Below, one piece after another: positions 10,760 to 24,348 of a stretch of 60,000 nucleotides of DNA. Source of the DNA: Polytrichum commune. Lineage: Eukaryota; Streptophyta; Polytrichopsida; Polytrichales; Polytrichaceae. The position numbers and the translations under genes are program-made. The DNA lies in assembly GCA_950295325.1 (NCBI GenBank), contig OX485809.1, forward strand, positions 31,994,001 through 32,054,000. Reading direction: 5' to 3'. Each line of letters starts with the position of its first letter. Within the stretch, counting starts at the first letter, position 1. The notes beneath the pieces are model-generated. The model saw only the letters and a list, made by a program, of their open reading frames with translations. It did no database searches and was not told where the DNA came from.

Positions 10760-10792
10760 GGAGGCCTTCTCCACTGTAGTGTAAACCGGCCC
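10760..10792 (-). repeat. Harbinger right terminal inverted repeat
   Basis: Reverse complement of the left end with one mismatch. TTA follows at 10793-10795, completing the target duplication. Confidence 0.93.
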
Positions 10793-10795
10793 TTA

Positions 10796-13700
10796 TAGTG
10801 CGACTACCTTTTTGACCTCAACAACTTTCCCATAGCTTTATAGCTATTTAGATTTGTTTAGATCATAATTTAGCCTAGATTAGAACCTTTACAATCACTT
10901 GGCATTAGTTTGTCCTAGAATCCGACATAATTAGTTCTAAGCATTGAAAGTAAATACCCAAGTAAATTAAAAATAGCCTAAGTAAAACTTAAAAGTTACA
11001 CTACCTTTGCTCTTGAAAGAGCATAAAACAAGCACACGCCGGTTATGAAGGTCATTCCGGGCTTGCTACTTAATGTTATGTCCCTTCAGTTGTTATAATC
11101 TACAAATCCCAAGGGTTATTCATGCCCATTTCCCCCTTGTTATAGCTCATCTCTCATCTTTCAAGATGTTGTGGACAAATCTCATTTTAACCTCAAAACT
11201 TGTCCATAAAAATTCCACAACCAACATTGAGTGAAATTCACTCAAAACAACCCTTTCATGGGCTTGGGAAGTAAAGGGTTAACCTATAATTGCATGTCAC
11301 TAAAGGATTAAAGATTGGTTTTAGAAGAAGGAGGATGTTTTAACATGAAGGAGGAGGTTAGTAGGCGGGCTTAGATTTGAGAAGACGAGAGTAGCTAGTT
11401 GGCACATATCAACCCTACCCCACTAGATTCCATCTACATTTGGGGGAGTTTGTCCTTATTCCCACTAGAATTTGGTGGGCGAGTGGCCTACATGGAAACT
11501 CGCCCTTGGAGAGGCCCCAATGATTACTACCTTCTTTTAGAGGTAAACGCCTTGAACAAGCATAGACCAACCGGTTGATGCCTATCTCCCCCAAGGGCAA
11601 GCCTCGGGGTGATCACACCCCCTTATGTTTTGTAACCACGTGCGATAATGGGGTGTTTATTGGGGGGATATTTATGCACATCTCAATAAAATTTCCCGCT
11701 TTATTTGTAGATATAAAGCTACTTTGACGTATTTTTTAGCACCCTATATTTATTTGTAATTATTTAGAGATGCTAATTTTTGGCACCATAATTTTGTTTA
11801 TAAATCGTACAAGTACCAAATAGTGGACGGAATACTATAGCATTGCAAAATTGACTATATGAGCAACAAACATTCCATACCATGCATCTTGTCATTCAAT
11901 TGGTTTCAATTAGTTATATCAATCCTAAACCATTCAAAGTACCATTCAAAACACAACCAATAGCATTTGGGTACTAGTTAAAGGGTTACCAATAATAAAC
12001 ATGGAGGTAACAAAATATACAAATTAACATAGACAAGTTGTAAACAAGGATAAAACAAAACAAGAATTACAACCAGTTGTGACAAAACATAGGATTTTGC
12101 ACAACTACCTGCTCCAAAAAAAAAATTGCATTCAAATACAAGAAAACTAAATACAAAAGCCATAATTATTGTATTGATCCTACTGCACACTTTTAGGGGG
12201 ATCCAATATCTATAACCTTGTTTTGTTTATATTGATTTCTAAAATGGAGGAATTATTCACCATCCTATTTTACATATAATCATGTAGGGGACATATTTCC
12301 AATGCTATGGTAGATCTAACATATTTATAATTTTGAACCTCAATGAATTAAATTGATCTTATTTTTTTATCTCACGTGTTTTCTAAATTTCCGATAGTCA
12401 CCTCCTCGAGGGGCAAGCCCCTGTGTTCCCACACGGTTGATTCAAAATATCCAAGATCCCCTCTATGACTGGGTGGAGCATAAGTGGCAGGGTGCATAGA
12501 AAATCAAATGCTAAGAAGGTCACCCATTCAAGTACTATTATGACCTTAGGCAACTTAATCTTGGAGTTCCCATGACATTCATGTCAAGGCCTTGGTTTAA
12601 GCCACCCCTTGCTCTTCAAAATATGAATTTGGCAAGCAATGATGTTGTTGAATAAATGAATCATATGACAAAACATTGAGTATAGAATCTTTGTTTTATG
12701 ACTTATTACATGAATACAATTAATGGAAAGCCCGTTTATTGCCTTGCTTTCCAATAGGGTTTCTTTTAAAAAAAGCTTTGTATGTCTGTAATTAAATACA
12801 TGGTTTAACTTGAGATTATCAAAATATGAATTAGTTTAAAGATGATCAAATGTTCATCCAAGATTTGTCAAAATCAACGTACTCTTATCCTTTATTTACC
12901 ACCATAGAATAGTTCATACCAATGTTGGACTCATATCATCATATTTTGATTCCATTTGGACATCTAAAATGAGGAATTCAAAAAAAATTGGCTTTTGACT
13001 TTTGCATTGTAATTTTTAAATAACACTCTGCAAATACCTTAGAGCATACATTAAATTTCTTGAAATGTATGGCGTATGAGCATGTGTTCATGAATATAAA
13101 AATCATTCGGTAAAAAATTCAGCCCTCATACATTTTGAGACTTGGCAAAATAGTGCGTCTTTCGGGAATTGATACCACATGCACTAATCGGGATACTCAA
13201 TGTAGTAATTTACTTGTGTAACTCATTATTTTCTCTTTTATATGCTTTGGTATCCACACAATGTATTATGTGTAGCCACATGTGTTTATGAATATCTTTA
13301 CAAATTTTTGGCATAGTGAAACTTATACCAACTCGTGATTTGAATTTCTTGCACACACATAAAGACAAATGCAAAGAAGATCCATCCAACACGAAAACTT
13401 GATCCCCTCTAGGTTTGTTGTCGTTTCATCTCAAATGACCTCAAGCACACTACTTTGGGGTCTTTCAAACTAATTTCATTGTCAAATCAACACGGCTCTT
13501 ATGTGTTGGATGAATGAGACGCAAACTTGTATATGATAATTCCCTCTCTCATTGAAAGATGGGCAATTCACCTTCCTCTCTTGCATTCAGAAGTGTCGTG
13601 AATTGATTGATACAATGGGCTCCGCATTTGTCTCATGGGTGTGGTTACTTCTCTAGAGTATTCTAAGGTGTACATCCCTTATAAGGCGACCTTTTTTTTA

Positions 13701-16700
13701 CTACCCTATTCTCCTAGGATATGAAACACATGATTATTATGAGATGGTTAGCAAGTCCAATCGAGCATGTTCTCACTTTCCTCATCATTTTTGGAGCTTA
13801 TATGGATATCCTATTCATTATCAAACTAAAGATTATTGTGATAATTAAATGATTCTCCTAATCATTTTGACTATTGAGTCTATAATGGTTATCATATTTT
13901 GAGCACATAGTCTAAACTCTTTATAATACATGCCTTTTTGGCATATGTTTTTGGAGGTGCACCTAACCACAGACTACTCAAATTTAAGTGTACAATGTAC
14001 TTATAAGAATGTTTAGCGGAATCATGATAGGGCGCAATGTGTGGGGAAACAAGGTGCTCTCCTCCACTTACTAGAACTTGTTGCTCCACACGTTCATGTC
14101 CGCACATTGTATCTCCTCCATTTACATCTTTGTGTATAACGCCCCTCACGCTTTTCCCAAAAGAGAGAACCAATGACGCAAGGCAAATAGGCCTAGTTCC
14201 TAAGCCATGCCCCATATGTCCACATTGGGTATATATTTTAGGTTGCAACTTCATCAAGGGTGCTCTCTCTCTTTCTCTCTCTCTCTCACACACACACACC
14301 ATGGTGAGCAGAAAATGATTCAAAATAAATCATTTTCGAGGAAATTATTGGGCTAGATGGCCTAAACGAAAGACCAAATAATCATCAATATGCCTAAACT
14401 TCATGAATTTTGATGCGTTGTAAAGCTCAATCCAAACCATGAATGAATGAAAAACAAGTCATAATACGTATGTAGGATATGCTACGTGCCTATATTAATT
14501 GAAAGACATGTACATATTTGCCTATTTTTTCATAATTTTTTTTATAGATTGCTTAAGCCCTTTTGTGAAATTTATTAATTATTGGGCAAAATCTGCCCAA
14601 GCTACTATCAACCTACATTATTGTCTTACTTCAATAAATAATATTTTTTCTCTTCCAAAGAACCCGTCCATATCATGCATATAGAAATAAAAGCTTTGAG
14701 ACATGCCATGAATTCTACTTGATTTCACATGGTTAATGATTGGGATGGTACTTCTCAAAAAAATTTCATAAAAGATTGTATCTTTTCTTTTCTTTTCTTT
14801 TTTGGTCTAAATACTTGAACTACCTAATCTAGCCACAATATGTCCAAAATATTAGTAGGGCAAACCAACCCATACACTAGTTCTTTAATGGAGGAGTGCA
14901 ACCCTGTCTCCAAAGAACCAATGTACGGATTGTTTTGCCTCAATCCAAAATACCCTTACATTTGTACGTTGCCATTCATGGGATTAACTTCACTGTACTT
15001 GATGTAAATAAAAATGACACATTATACATGAAGAAACCAACACTAAAAACACCGTGGATAATATTGTGGGTAGACATTGTATTCCCACTACAAGTATGCC
15101 CACTCATTAGTGGACACATTTGGGAGGACTTATGTAGTCAATTAAAGAATCAAGAAACATGCATTTCTTACAACCATAACTAAATCAAGGGAGGTCATAG
15201 TTTCAAAATGGATATTGTTAATGCTTTATTAAAGATTTCCTAATACGACAATGGTTTGAACATGTTAATCTAATCAATAGAAGTTGGGGAACAAGAAAAA
15301 AAGCCACTGAACATCCGCATACCTTAAACTATATATATTTTAAATTAGTACTCAAGTAATTCCGGATATTTGGGCCAATTCCAGACAAAACTGGTGGTTG
15401 ACATCATCCTCCAAAATCTTGAATATTGATTACTTCTTCCCATAACTTTATTGGTATGCATCATATGTGATGTTTATTGGTGTTTGCGACGATGCATTTA
15501 CGATGATGTGATTGTGTGTTTGCATGTCTACCATCAAAAAATTTGTGGTGGACCCTATTAATCATCAAAAATGCCATGAATGTCTTGGACCCATGTTATT
15601 GGTGTTTACCATGCATTTGTTTGTTATTACACAAGGCACCTATATTTATGGACTATCCGTAATTACCTAAATAGTAGTTTTTATGCGGCCCATGCTATTC
15701 ATCACTAATCCACGATGATTGTTTTGTAATCATTGAGTGTCATCTACACTAAATAGTCCTACTAGAGTGGGTGGAGTGTTATTGTGGAAATAATTAGTGT
15801 GGGCCACACTAATTTTCTAGTCAAGGTGGGATTAACGTGGGTTCAAGACCATGGGTTTTTCCCTAAGTGTTCGTGAAGACCGGTGATCCACACATTTGAA
15901 TATTAGTTATAGGAAAAACGTAGCACAAAAATATATGATATTCCACATTTAATTTTCTATTAAAAAATGGGTTCCACACTAATTTTCTAGAAAATTATGG
16001 CCATGCTAATTTCTACTAAAAATTCAACATGGGTTGAAAATTTTTGTGGCCCACAATTTTAGGACTATTTAGTTCAACACTTTAGATGTTATATAACACT
16101 TGGGTACTATGTACATGACAAGTCACAAAGACTGCTTCAATTAACATAACACACCAAGTTGAAGTCCACATCAAATTAGGGAGAGGGAATTATTGTATGC
16201 AAGTGTACCTCTCATCCACCCAACATAAAATCTTGACCCTATATAGATTTGTTGCCGATTCATCTCAAATGACCTCAAGTGTATTATTTCAAGGCCTTTC
16301 AAGCTAATTTCAGTTTTAAAACAACTAAAAAGGTAACCTCCGGGCTACATATTATTTTAGGGATTCTATATTAGATGAATATGAGAGGTACGCTCACATT
16401 CAACAATTTCCCTCACTCCGATTAAATCGGATGTTTAATATAAGTTATTGAATTTAGTTAAGCTACAATTGTTTATGATATTTAGTGTCACATGCATAAT
16501 AGTGTGACTTACCCTATTTTGAGGCTTATGCTAGGTTACACTGATGATTAACAACTTCAACATAAGTGTCACCTCATGACACTTGGCATTCAAGTGCACT
16601 TACCGATATCTTGGCATGAGTATGTTCAATAGTGTTATGAGGTGCATGCGTATGTTACACAATGGTCTCCAAGTTGACTAAAGTGTACACAAATGATACT

Positions 16701-17026
16701 TGGCATTAGTATACTCAAGAATATTTTCTTCTTGCATACTAGAATGTAAACACATGACACTTGCCATTAGTACGCTTAGAAATATCTTCCCCTCGCATAC
16801 TAAAACACAAGACTATTATGTAAAGTATCCCAATGTGCTACTCTAAATGTCAAAATGTAAATAAATTTTCACTTACAAAAGTTATTTATATTAATGGATG
16901 AAATCATATTGGCAATTCGTGGGCGTGACACTTTGTGACCTCTAGGCATCTCGTTTAGGCCTTCGACAAATAGTGTAAGTGACATCAAATACCATAAACG
17001 GTGCAGTGGAGATTTGTTAACTTTTA
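10796..17026. other. Intergenic AT-rich region with old repeats, no gene
   Basis: About 6.2 kb in which I see no supportable gene. Repeat relatives elsewhere in the window: 13050-13150 resembles 33780-33880, 13400-13480 resembles 16225-16320, 14855-14945 resembles 53975-54063, and 15730-15870 plus 15960-16080 resemble 58390-58740. The 11400-11640 stretch is richer in GC but its frames are short and unrecognised. Confidence 0.6.
14262..14300. repeat. (CT)n-(CA)n compound microsatellite
   Basis: A CT-repeat tract passes directly into a CA-repeat tract. Confidence 0.9.
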
Positions 17027-17529
17027 GGGCCACTTCACACACAAGTTTGAGAGCCCGTGACCATCACACTTCAAGCACTCTCCTTGGTGGAAAAGGTGGA
17101 GCCGATCCAAGTTCGCTTCACACTACACTTGAGGGACCAACAAAGTATGTGAATGCAATATGGATGTAAAGTCTACATGGATTCCTACATGGTATCAAGT
17201 GGATCATGTTTCATGGTCACTTGGATTATTTTCAAAGACCACCTCTTGGAGGTAGGCCTAACACAAAACCAGGAGACCATGACACTCTGAACGCTCACAA
17301 CTGTTGATTTATTTTATTTTATCACGTGTGAGGACCCGCAATAATAGAGATTCATTGAAATAGCATTTGGTTGAGGGCCCGTCACATATGACTTCACACT
17401 ACAATTGAGGGTCCGTGACTACACTAAGCTTACATGATTTTGGAGGTGCCTTGGGACGGCCTTGGACACTTTCTTTTGGGCTCTCATAATGTCATGGTCA
17501 CAGCTCTTGGCTCATGTGTGAAGGGGCCC
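17027..17529 (+). mobile_element. Harbinger-type MITE, family A, complete (503 bp), TSD TTA
   Basis: Left end GGGCCACTTCACACACAAG and right end, reverse-complemented, GGGCCCCTTCACACATGAG, flanked by TTA at 17024-17026 and 17530-17532. The two arms stay related for about 35 bp. No coding capacity. The interior matches the copies at 24655, 26499 and 57895. The 3-bp TTA target and GGGCC start tie it to PIF/Harbinger. Confidence 0.88.
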
Positions 17530-17532
17530 TTA

Positions 17533-18480
17533 GCCTTGGCTAAACAACCAAGTGAGCAACTTTTGTCCGAAGATAGAGATGGAAAAGCACGACTTTGTCA
17601 ACTTGCTCAGGTCAATCCTAGTTCTATCAGACGCCAGGGACGTGGCAGAGGGGCCCACACTTCGGCCCACCTGGCAATGGCCTTTTTGGATTGAATTTCA
17701 GCCCGTTCTGGATGAGTCTCCTTTTCAGGAAACAAACCTATCTGGTCTAACCTTATCAGCAGGTGCCACGCATGCCTAGATACCCGTCACAAAACGGTGG
17801 CACATGTGTCGATGGCTAGCCATGTCATGCCATGTGTGACAAGGCCATACATCCCATCACATCATGACATGTATTCATGATCACTATACCATGCCACACA
17901 TATCACTCTAAACATCCCCTGCATATCAGAGTACCATCCACATAAAGCATGACATGGCCACCCACCTCCATACCCATGGCGAAACCGTCGCATGTTCCCG
18001 CATACATAAGCAGTCGAGCCATCACATGCCACGTGCCCGCAACCATAGTTACCTTGCATACATGTCCATCTTATGGACCATGACGTGACATGACCCCATG
18101 ACCCATCATACTCGTTTTCATACCCATCCAGCCCACCGAATTTATCACGTTGACCCAATAGGGCTTCCGAATGCCATGCTATGTACTCCATGTCACATCC
18201 CTTCCATGCATACGTGTCAGCCATAGGCCATCTTGCTATGCCACGACACATCATGCTATGGCCTGATGGCCTACACACACCCATACCTATGCGCATGGTC
18301 ATGAACATCATCACCATTATCATCCACGAATTTCGTAACTGCTTACGTGTCACTATCTGCCCCATGCCAAACACACCATGCTATGGCCTCATGGGTTATA
18401 ATCCTATCCATACCCATGGACATCACCCATCATGATCATCATCCTCATCGTATTCATTGGGTTTCGTAACTGCGGGGTTT
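17533..18480. other. CATG-rich low-complexity region upstream of SDP1
   Basis: From about 17770 to 18450 the sequence is dense in short ccatg/catgcc/cacatg words. An imperfect duplication of about 110 bp pairs 18240-18350 with 18372-18475 (both with accatgctatggcct-like text, then ttcgtaactgc). A 170-codon minus-strand frame here (18374-17862) is Trp/Cys/Met-rich with no domain, so I treat it as a by-product of the repeats, not a gene. Confidence 0.6.
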
Positions 18481-19458
18481 ATTCGGAAGAGATTTGCGTC
18501 GCATTCAACATTCCATGGTGACCGCCATCGCTCGCGTAGATCGTCTCCGTTCGCTTAGTGTATAATTCGTCTCTCAGAGTCGTGGTGTGAAGAACCTGCT
18601 GTTGTGAAGGTTGGCACTTTTTGTGGTCCCCTTTTGCTTTTTGAAAGTTGCTTGCGGCAGAGGGTTAACGTAAAAGTAATCACTCCAGTCAATTCTTTTG
18701 CGTTCGGATTGCATCCGCTGTCGTTTTATATAAAGTTGATGAGCCAGGTATAGTCGTGGTAGGAAGTTACAGAAGGTTTTAGTCATTTCGTGTTTGTGAA
18801 ATTTGTTGTCTCTGTTCCGTGTTAAGGATTCGGAGTAAGAGGGTGGTGGTCAAGTCGTATCGATCGGGGGGTCAAGATCCCGGCTCTACGCAAAGAAAGA
18901 GGAAGAGAAAGAGAAAGAGGGAGGAAGATGAGGTTGTGCAAGTAGCAAAGTCTTAGGAAGATAATCTTGGCAGCACGAGTTTGTTTGCACAGTCACGGTT
19001 TCGTGGAACTTCAATCCTTGATGGCTGTTGGAGAGTGAGGTGGATCGTTCGGGTAGGATTTAGGCATGTGGTGTTTATGTGATCTGTACTTGTGTTAAGA
19101 ATCCTTCGTTTAAGAATCATAATCCGAAGCTCAGCTGTCACGTGCAATTTCTCATTGATGGTGATGACGTGGGAAAGAGGTGATTGATACTGATGTGATG
19201 TCACACGCAATTGGTAGGTGTAAGCAACACGGAAGCGTTTTTAAGGTTTAGGTGGGCCAACAGTCTCGGTTTCGGGGGTTTCTGAAACCTGAATTCGGTG
19301 ACAAAAAAAAGAGAGGGATGGGCTCACGTAGATTGTTTGGTTGATCCACAAGGATTGAGCAGACAACGAGTTGGAAGGCGAGGGATCAGTAGATTGCAAG
19401 CTTGGAAATGCGGGTTTAGAGGAAGAAGGCAAAGGAAGAGAAGCAGGGGAGGTGAGGG
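18481..19458 (+). promoter_or_regulatory. SDP1 promoter / 5' untranslated region
   Basis: About 1 kb of moderately GC-rich, non-repetitive sequence directly before the SDP1 start, including a purine-rich stretch (about 18890-18935). The shift out of repeats suggests the transcript leader begins in it. No TATA box or transcription start can be assigned from sequence alone. Confidence 0.4.
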
Positions 19459-22400
19459 ATGGAAAGTGATGATGCTGCTCTGGAGCATTTTGCAATTGGT
19501 CCATTAAGTTTAGCACAGAGGGTGATTGCCTTTAGGATTTTGTTCTGTCGATGGGTGAAGAAAGCCAGAGTAGTGGTAGGCAGAAAGGCTTACCGGTTTT
19601 GGAAAGTGTGGAGAAAGATTTTTGGCTTTTGGTTGGGGGGTTTGGCATCATGGCTGAACCCTCGGCACCCAAGTGTGTTGCTGTTAGCCGCGGTGGCAGC
19701 CACCATGCTGCTGAGGAGAGCCAAGTCAGGGACCGAAAAGGCAGAGCGTGCTTACAAGATGAAGTTTTGGTCCAACTTGATGAAGGGAGCTTTGACATAT
19801 GAGGAATGGGCTCATGCTGCCAAGATGTTGGAGAAGGAGCTGCACAGAAGGAAGGATTCCGACTTGTACGATGAGGAGCTGGTAAGGGAGAAGCTGAATG
19901 AGCTCAAGCTGCGGCGCTTGGAAGGAGGTGTGGAGGACATTCTATTCTACATTCGTGCCGATCTGGTAAGAAACTTAGGGAACATGTGTAACCCTGAGCT
20001 GCACAAAGGACGTCTCCAAACACCCAGACTCATCCAAGAATACATCAACGAAGTGAGGTGAGATTTTCTTTCCTTACCTTACCTTACCTTACCTCTTTTG
20101 CTACTCCTCCTCGGCCACTGGATTGTTCCGTGTACCCTATACACATATCCCTAAATTGGAGTTGCTGGTCATCGTTGCAGTAGGCACAGTTGTTGATGTG
20201 TATGTAGTAAATCCTGAACTTAATGTTTGTTCTGTAATAAGGTCTCGGTGTTTGTTGTGATGAGACCTGCTACTCCTGGTTTTCTTCTTTGTATCCTACA
20301 AATATATCTCCAAATTGTAATTACTTGTCATTGTTGTAGTATGCACTGTTGTTGATGTGCATGTTGGGAATTACGGACTCGGGGTTTGTTGTAATGAGTC
20401 CTGCTACTTGGGAGCTTGTATGGGGTTAAATTGTTATAAGTATTTGCTACAATACTAGGCATAGCCGATAATTGAATCTCTTGGGCCTCGAGATCCTATA
20501 CGATATGTGTACATGCCTGCCCAAGGTACAGTAAGAAGGTAGGGAGGAGTTTAGGCAGATAATAGGTCTGCTGTACGCCAGTGAGAGTCTGGCCATGTGG
20601 GTGAAGGTAGTTAAAAAGTCGGCTATGATGTGAGGGGTCATCATTTGATGCTATAGTTGAGACTACTCACACTCACTTTAGCATGTCCATCAGAAATCTT
20701 TGAGGAATTCATATTCTACCGGAGGTCTCACATCGCTCTTCAGATCATTGCAGCAAGTGATCAAGTAATTTGATTAGTGTATTCCATGTGTGGATTAGGT
20801 AATCTGTGATGTGACTACCTTGGATCTGTGGCTGATCCTGCTTGCTGTTATGATGTTGTTCACCAGGTACCATCTGCGAGCTGTGTGTGAGACTGATTCT
20901 GAGAGCTGCACACTGGAGGAAAAAATTGCTTTTATTCACGAAACCCGCCATGGGTTCGGTCGCACAGCTCTTTTGCTCAGTGGAGGAGCAGCACTTGGGG
21001 CTTTTCATCTTGGGGTTGTGAGAACCCTCATAGAACATCGGTTACTCCCCAGAGTAGTGGCAGGTGCCAGTGTGGGGTCCATTATATGTTCTTTTACAGC
21101 AACACGGACATGGACAGAGCTCCAGAGCTTTTTTGATGACCCTATGCCCCCAATGCACTTTTTTGAAAACATGGGGAGCATCTTTGCAACGGCACACAGG
21201 CTTCTGACACGAGGTGCTGTTCATGAGATTGGTGCGTTGCAAAGAAAGATGAGGCAGTTGATTGGTGATCTGACTTTCCAAGAGGCATATGATCTGTCAG
21301 GTCGTGTGCTTGGCATTTCTGTCTGCTCTCCTCGAAGGCTTGAACCTCCAAGGTGCTTGAATTATTTGACTTCCCCGCATGTTGTGATCTGGAGTGCAGT
21401 CACTGCATCTTGTGCGTTTCCAGGCTTATTTGAAGCACAAGAGCTGATGGCTAAGGACCGAAGTGGCCGTCTTGTGCCCTATCACTCAGCACCACAGGTA
21501 TGCCAACGTTCTACTTTTCAGGAGTAATTTGATGTCATGTGATGCAATAAGGAAATGGCATGTTGACAATCTTAGGAGCTTTATATGGATCAGTGCATAC
21601 TTACATTGTTCTCTATCATTTAGTAATAAACTTGGGCTTCCTCAGGTTGGCCTGGATGACAAGGGAATAAAAAATGGCATTGGTCAGCGACTCTGGCGTG
21701 ATGGGAGTTTGGAGAGTGATCTGCCTATGATGCAGCTGAAGGAGTTGTTTAATGTTAACCATTTTATTGTCAGTCAAGCAAACCCACACATTGCACCATT
21801 TTTGCGTTTCAAGGAGATTGTGCGTGTATATGGTGGAGATTTTGCAGCCAAAGTAAGTGCACATGATCTCTATTAAATAGTCTTAGATGTATGGTTGGAT
21901 TTTTCTCTTTTGAATTCTTGCAAGTTGGAATCAGAAGAAGACAAGAAGCACTCCAGTCATTATCTGTCAAAGGTCAATATTTTTTGATTGGAACCAACCC
22001 TTGGAAACCATCAAACAGTGATGTCATTGTGAATCTCACTTTATGTTGGGGAACTAAGAATAGAAGATGCCTTGTGGGTCACCCTGTGAACAGTTGGCAC
22101 ATTTGGCGGAGATGGAGGTGAAGCATCGGTGCAGGCAAGTATTGGAGATGGGCTTTATAGCCTTTGGACTTGCCAAACTGTTTGCTCAAGACTGGGAAGG
22201 AGATGTTACAATTGTTATGCCAGCAACGTTTGCACAGGTCAGTCTCCAATAACATTCAAATTCAGAATGGAATGCTCTTTTTCAGTTGAACTTGCAACCT
22301 GTATTCTGCGTTGCTTTATATGTTCCTCGGACTGATTTACGGTTTCCAATTAATCTGTGGTCCTTGATGCTTGCTGACACTCAGTAGGGTCATCCCTGCT

Positions 22401-23640
22401 CTTGTTTTCAAGAGATTACTTTCTCTGTTATCTCATTCAGGGTTAATTGCTCTGATAGAATGGAGCTTGCTTTTAAGTTGTGATGTATATCTTATGCTTG
22501 GTTGTTTGTTTCTTTGACCAGTTTGCAAAAATCATAACAAATCCGACGCCAACGGACCTCCGCAAGGCAGTGAACCAAGGTAGACGGTGCACATGGGCTA
22601 AGCTATCAGCAATTCAGGCCAATTGTGGAATTGAGCTCATGTTGGACGAGTGTGTTTCCGAATTGAATCGTCGCCGCAAAGCTCTGCGTGAGATGGAACG
22701 GAACAGTTCTGTCCAGTCCCACGGTGGTATGGGACGCTTGAACAGCACAAAGCGCATACCCTCATGGAACAACATGGCCCGAGAGAATTCATGGGGCTCC
22801 TTAGATGAAGAGAACATTGAGGCAAATCTTCAGGCAGGTGGACCTTGGGGTGGGCCGTCTCTGCGGAGACTCAGACCAGTGCGGGTGACACACGATGGGA
22901 GTGATAGTGATGATAATGTGGAGCTGAACCAGCTCTCTTGGACGCACGCAGGGGGGCCTTTGATGAGGACTGCATCAGCAGCCAAGTTTGTTCAGTGTTA
23001 TCATGATGTAGAAGCAGAGTCTGTAGCTGCCTTGACAGCAGCTACTACGCCTCAAGAGCCCAAAGGCCATGAAAGTGGTGGAGAGGAAATGGATGGAACA
23101 AACAAGTCGTCCACCAGATTGCACCGAGCAAACAGTGGGGAGTTGCGCAGTGGCAAGCGGGCAAATAAAATATGGGATAAGATAGGGGGAGCTAGTCAGA
23201 ATCCTGGGAGTGGAGGGAATGATGGCAGAAGTGAAGAAAATGGGTCGTCATCACCTGATGAACGAGAATTTGTCTTCTCGCAAATGCATCTAGGCATGCA
23301 CAAATCGGCCAGTGCTCTCCTGGAACACTTATCACTCTATGAAGGAGGAGAAACTGCACAAGAAAGGCTTAAGCAGAGCTTGAGACGCAACAGTACACCT
23401 TTGGAAAAGATTACTGTATCTGAGCGCCTTGGAGTCGAGGATGGAGGTATTAGAGCGCAGTTCAGTCATCCTGACGTACTGGAAGCTGCGAGAAGTAAAG
23501 AGGCTACTGAAGGCTTGGGAAATGAGGACATCAGCATGGGGGAAGCCTTGAAGGCCACTTCACCACAAAACCAGTTTGCAGATTCACAAGGGCGTGCGCT
23601 TGAGCGAGGAGCATTTGGCTCTTTTGTGCACCATTCATAA
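19459..23640 (+). CDS. SDP1: SDP1-type patatin-like triacylglycerol lipase, five exons
   Basis: Exons 19459-20057, 20867-21497, 21646-21852, 22094-22237 and 22522-23640 join in frame with GT-AG borders to give 899 residues (Arabidopsis SDP1 is about 825). The start [20 protein letters not shown] lines up with the family N-terminus. A hydrophobic segment lies near residues 70-90, then [17 protein letters not shown]. The patatin core has [12 protein letters not shown] (oxyanion loop, 238-249), G-A-S-V-G with nucleophile Ser268, and W-R-D-G with Asp429, the catalytic dyad. Long identical stretches such as [20 protein letters not shown] identify SDP1/SDP1-like rather than generic patatin. Known role: first step of seed and leaf oil breakdown, triacylglycerol to diacylglycerol at the lipid-droplet surface. 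The C-terminal exon is Ser/Gly-rich, as in the family, but longer. All key residues are present, so the gene appears functional. Confidence 0.95.
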
Positions 23641-24348
23641 ACTGTACATTGTCTTATTAGAGAAGGGAGCTGTGGCCGGAGCAGAGATTCTATGTGGCCC
23701 GATCCCTTCTGCAGGAACAGTGATAGGTACACAAATCACAAATCACAAGATGATTGAATATTCTTAAACCACTATAGGCTAGTGAAAGTGGGTACATTGC
23801 TGGTGAAAGACCAGGATAGTGGACATCAACTCCTAATGAGAACTGCCCACTTCTACCCCCAAGATTCTTACATTTGATTAGTTTTGTTTCAGGAATAGAT
23901 CAGACTTAGTTGGAAACCACGGTCATCTCAGCAAGATGAGATGATGCATTAATTCCTCTTTTTCCTCCCGAGTAGTCCACAAAAGAGCTTCTGGTCTGAT
24001 TAAAGCAAGGTATTTGTTTTAGGAGCCAGCTTCTCCTCATTTGGCAAGCACTTGTGAATAGGATACTTGGAATGCCCTCCAGCAGTGCAGATTAAGCATG
24101 AGCAAGGAGGTATTGGCATTGACATTCTTGTTGTAAGGAGATGTGAAAGACTACTCAAGAAATCACAATCAAGAAAAGATTTGGTAGTAGCTTTGCAAAG
24201 TGATGCAGGACTTTGCTTGACCTCATGTTCTGTGGACTAGAAACTTGTCCTTCAGTAACTTCATCTGTATTGTGACCTGAACTCAAGGCCTTTGCGCTTA
24301 AGTTAGTTGATCACATCCGTCATGCACACCACATGTAATGGAAATAAA
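23641..24348 (+). other. Probable SDP1 3' untranslated region
   Basis: About 700 bp of non-repetitive sequence after the stop, containing AATAAA at 24343-24348, the first plausible polyadenylation signal noted. The end point is inferred. The next repeat starts at 24655. Confidence 0.4.

Larger units (their letters stand above)
7090..10792 (+). mobile_element. Near-complete PIF/Harbinger DNA transposon (3.7 kb), TSD TTA
   Basis: Ends are 33-bp inverted repeats (7090-7122 and 10760-10792) that differ at one base. Both begin GGGCCGGTTTACACTAC. The element is flanked by TTA at 7087-7089 and 10793-10795, the 3-bp target typical of PIF/Harbinger. Inside are the two genes this superfamily carries, convergent and overlapping by two bases at their stops: a DDE transposase (7616-9043, +) and a trihelix/Myb-like DNA-binding protein (10390-9040, -). 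Ends, target site and both genes agree, so the assignment is firm. The transposase frame is intact but the partner gene has two stops, so the copy is probably not autonomous now. Confidence 0.93.

Noticed and set aside
13892-14323. 143-codon frame over a microsatellite
   Set aside because: Contains an Arg-Glu run made by the CT/AG repeat; not protein-like elsewhere.
17862-18374. 170-codon open frame on the minus strand
   Set aside because: Trp/Cys/Met-rich by-product of CATG-rich repeats, with no domain and no homolog pattern.
20085-20120. Repeated taccttacc after SDP1 exon 1
   Set aside because: Short simple repeat within intron 1; no evidence for a functional element.
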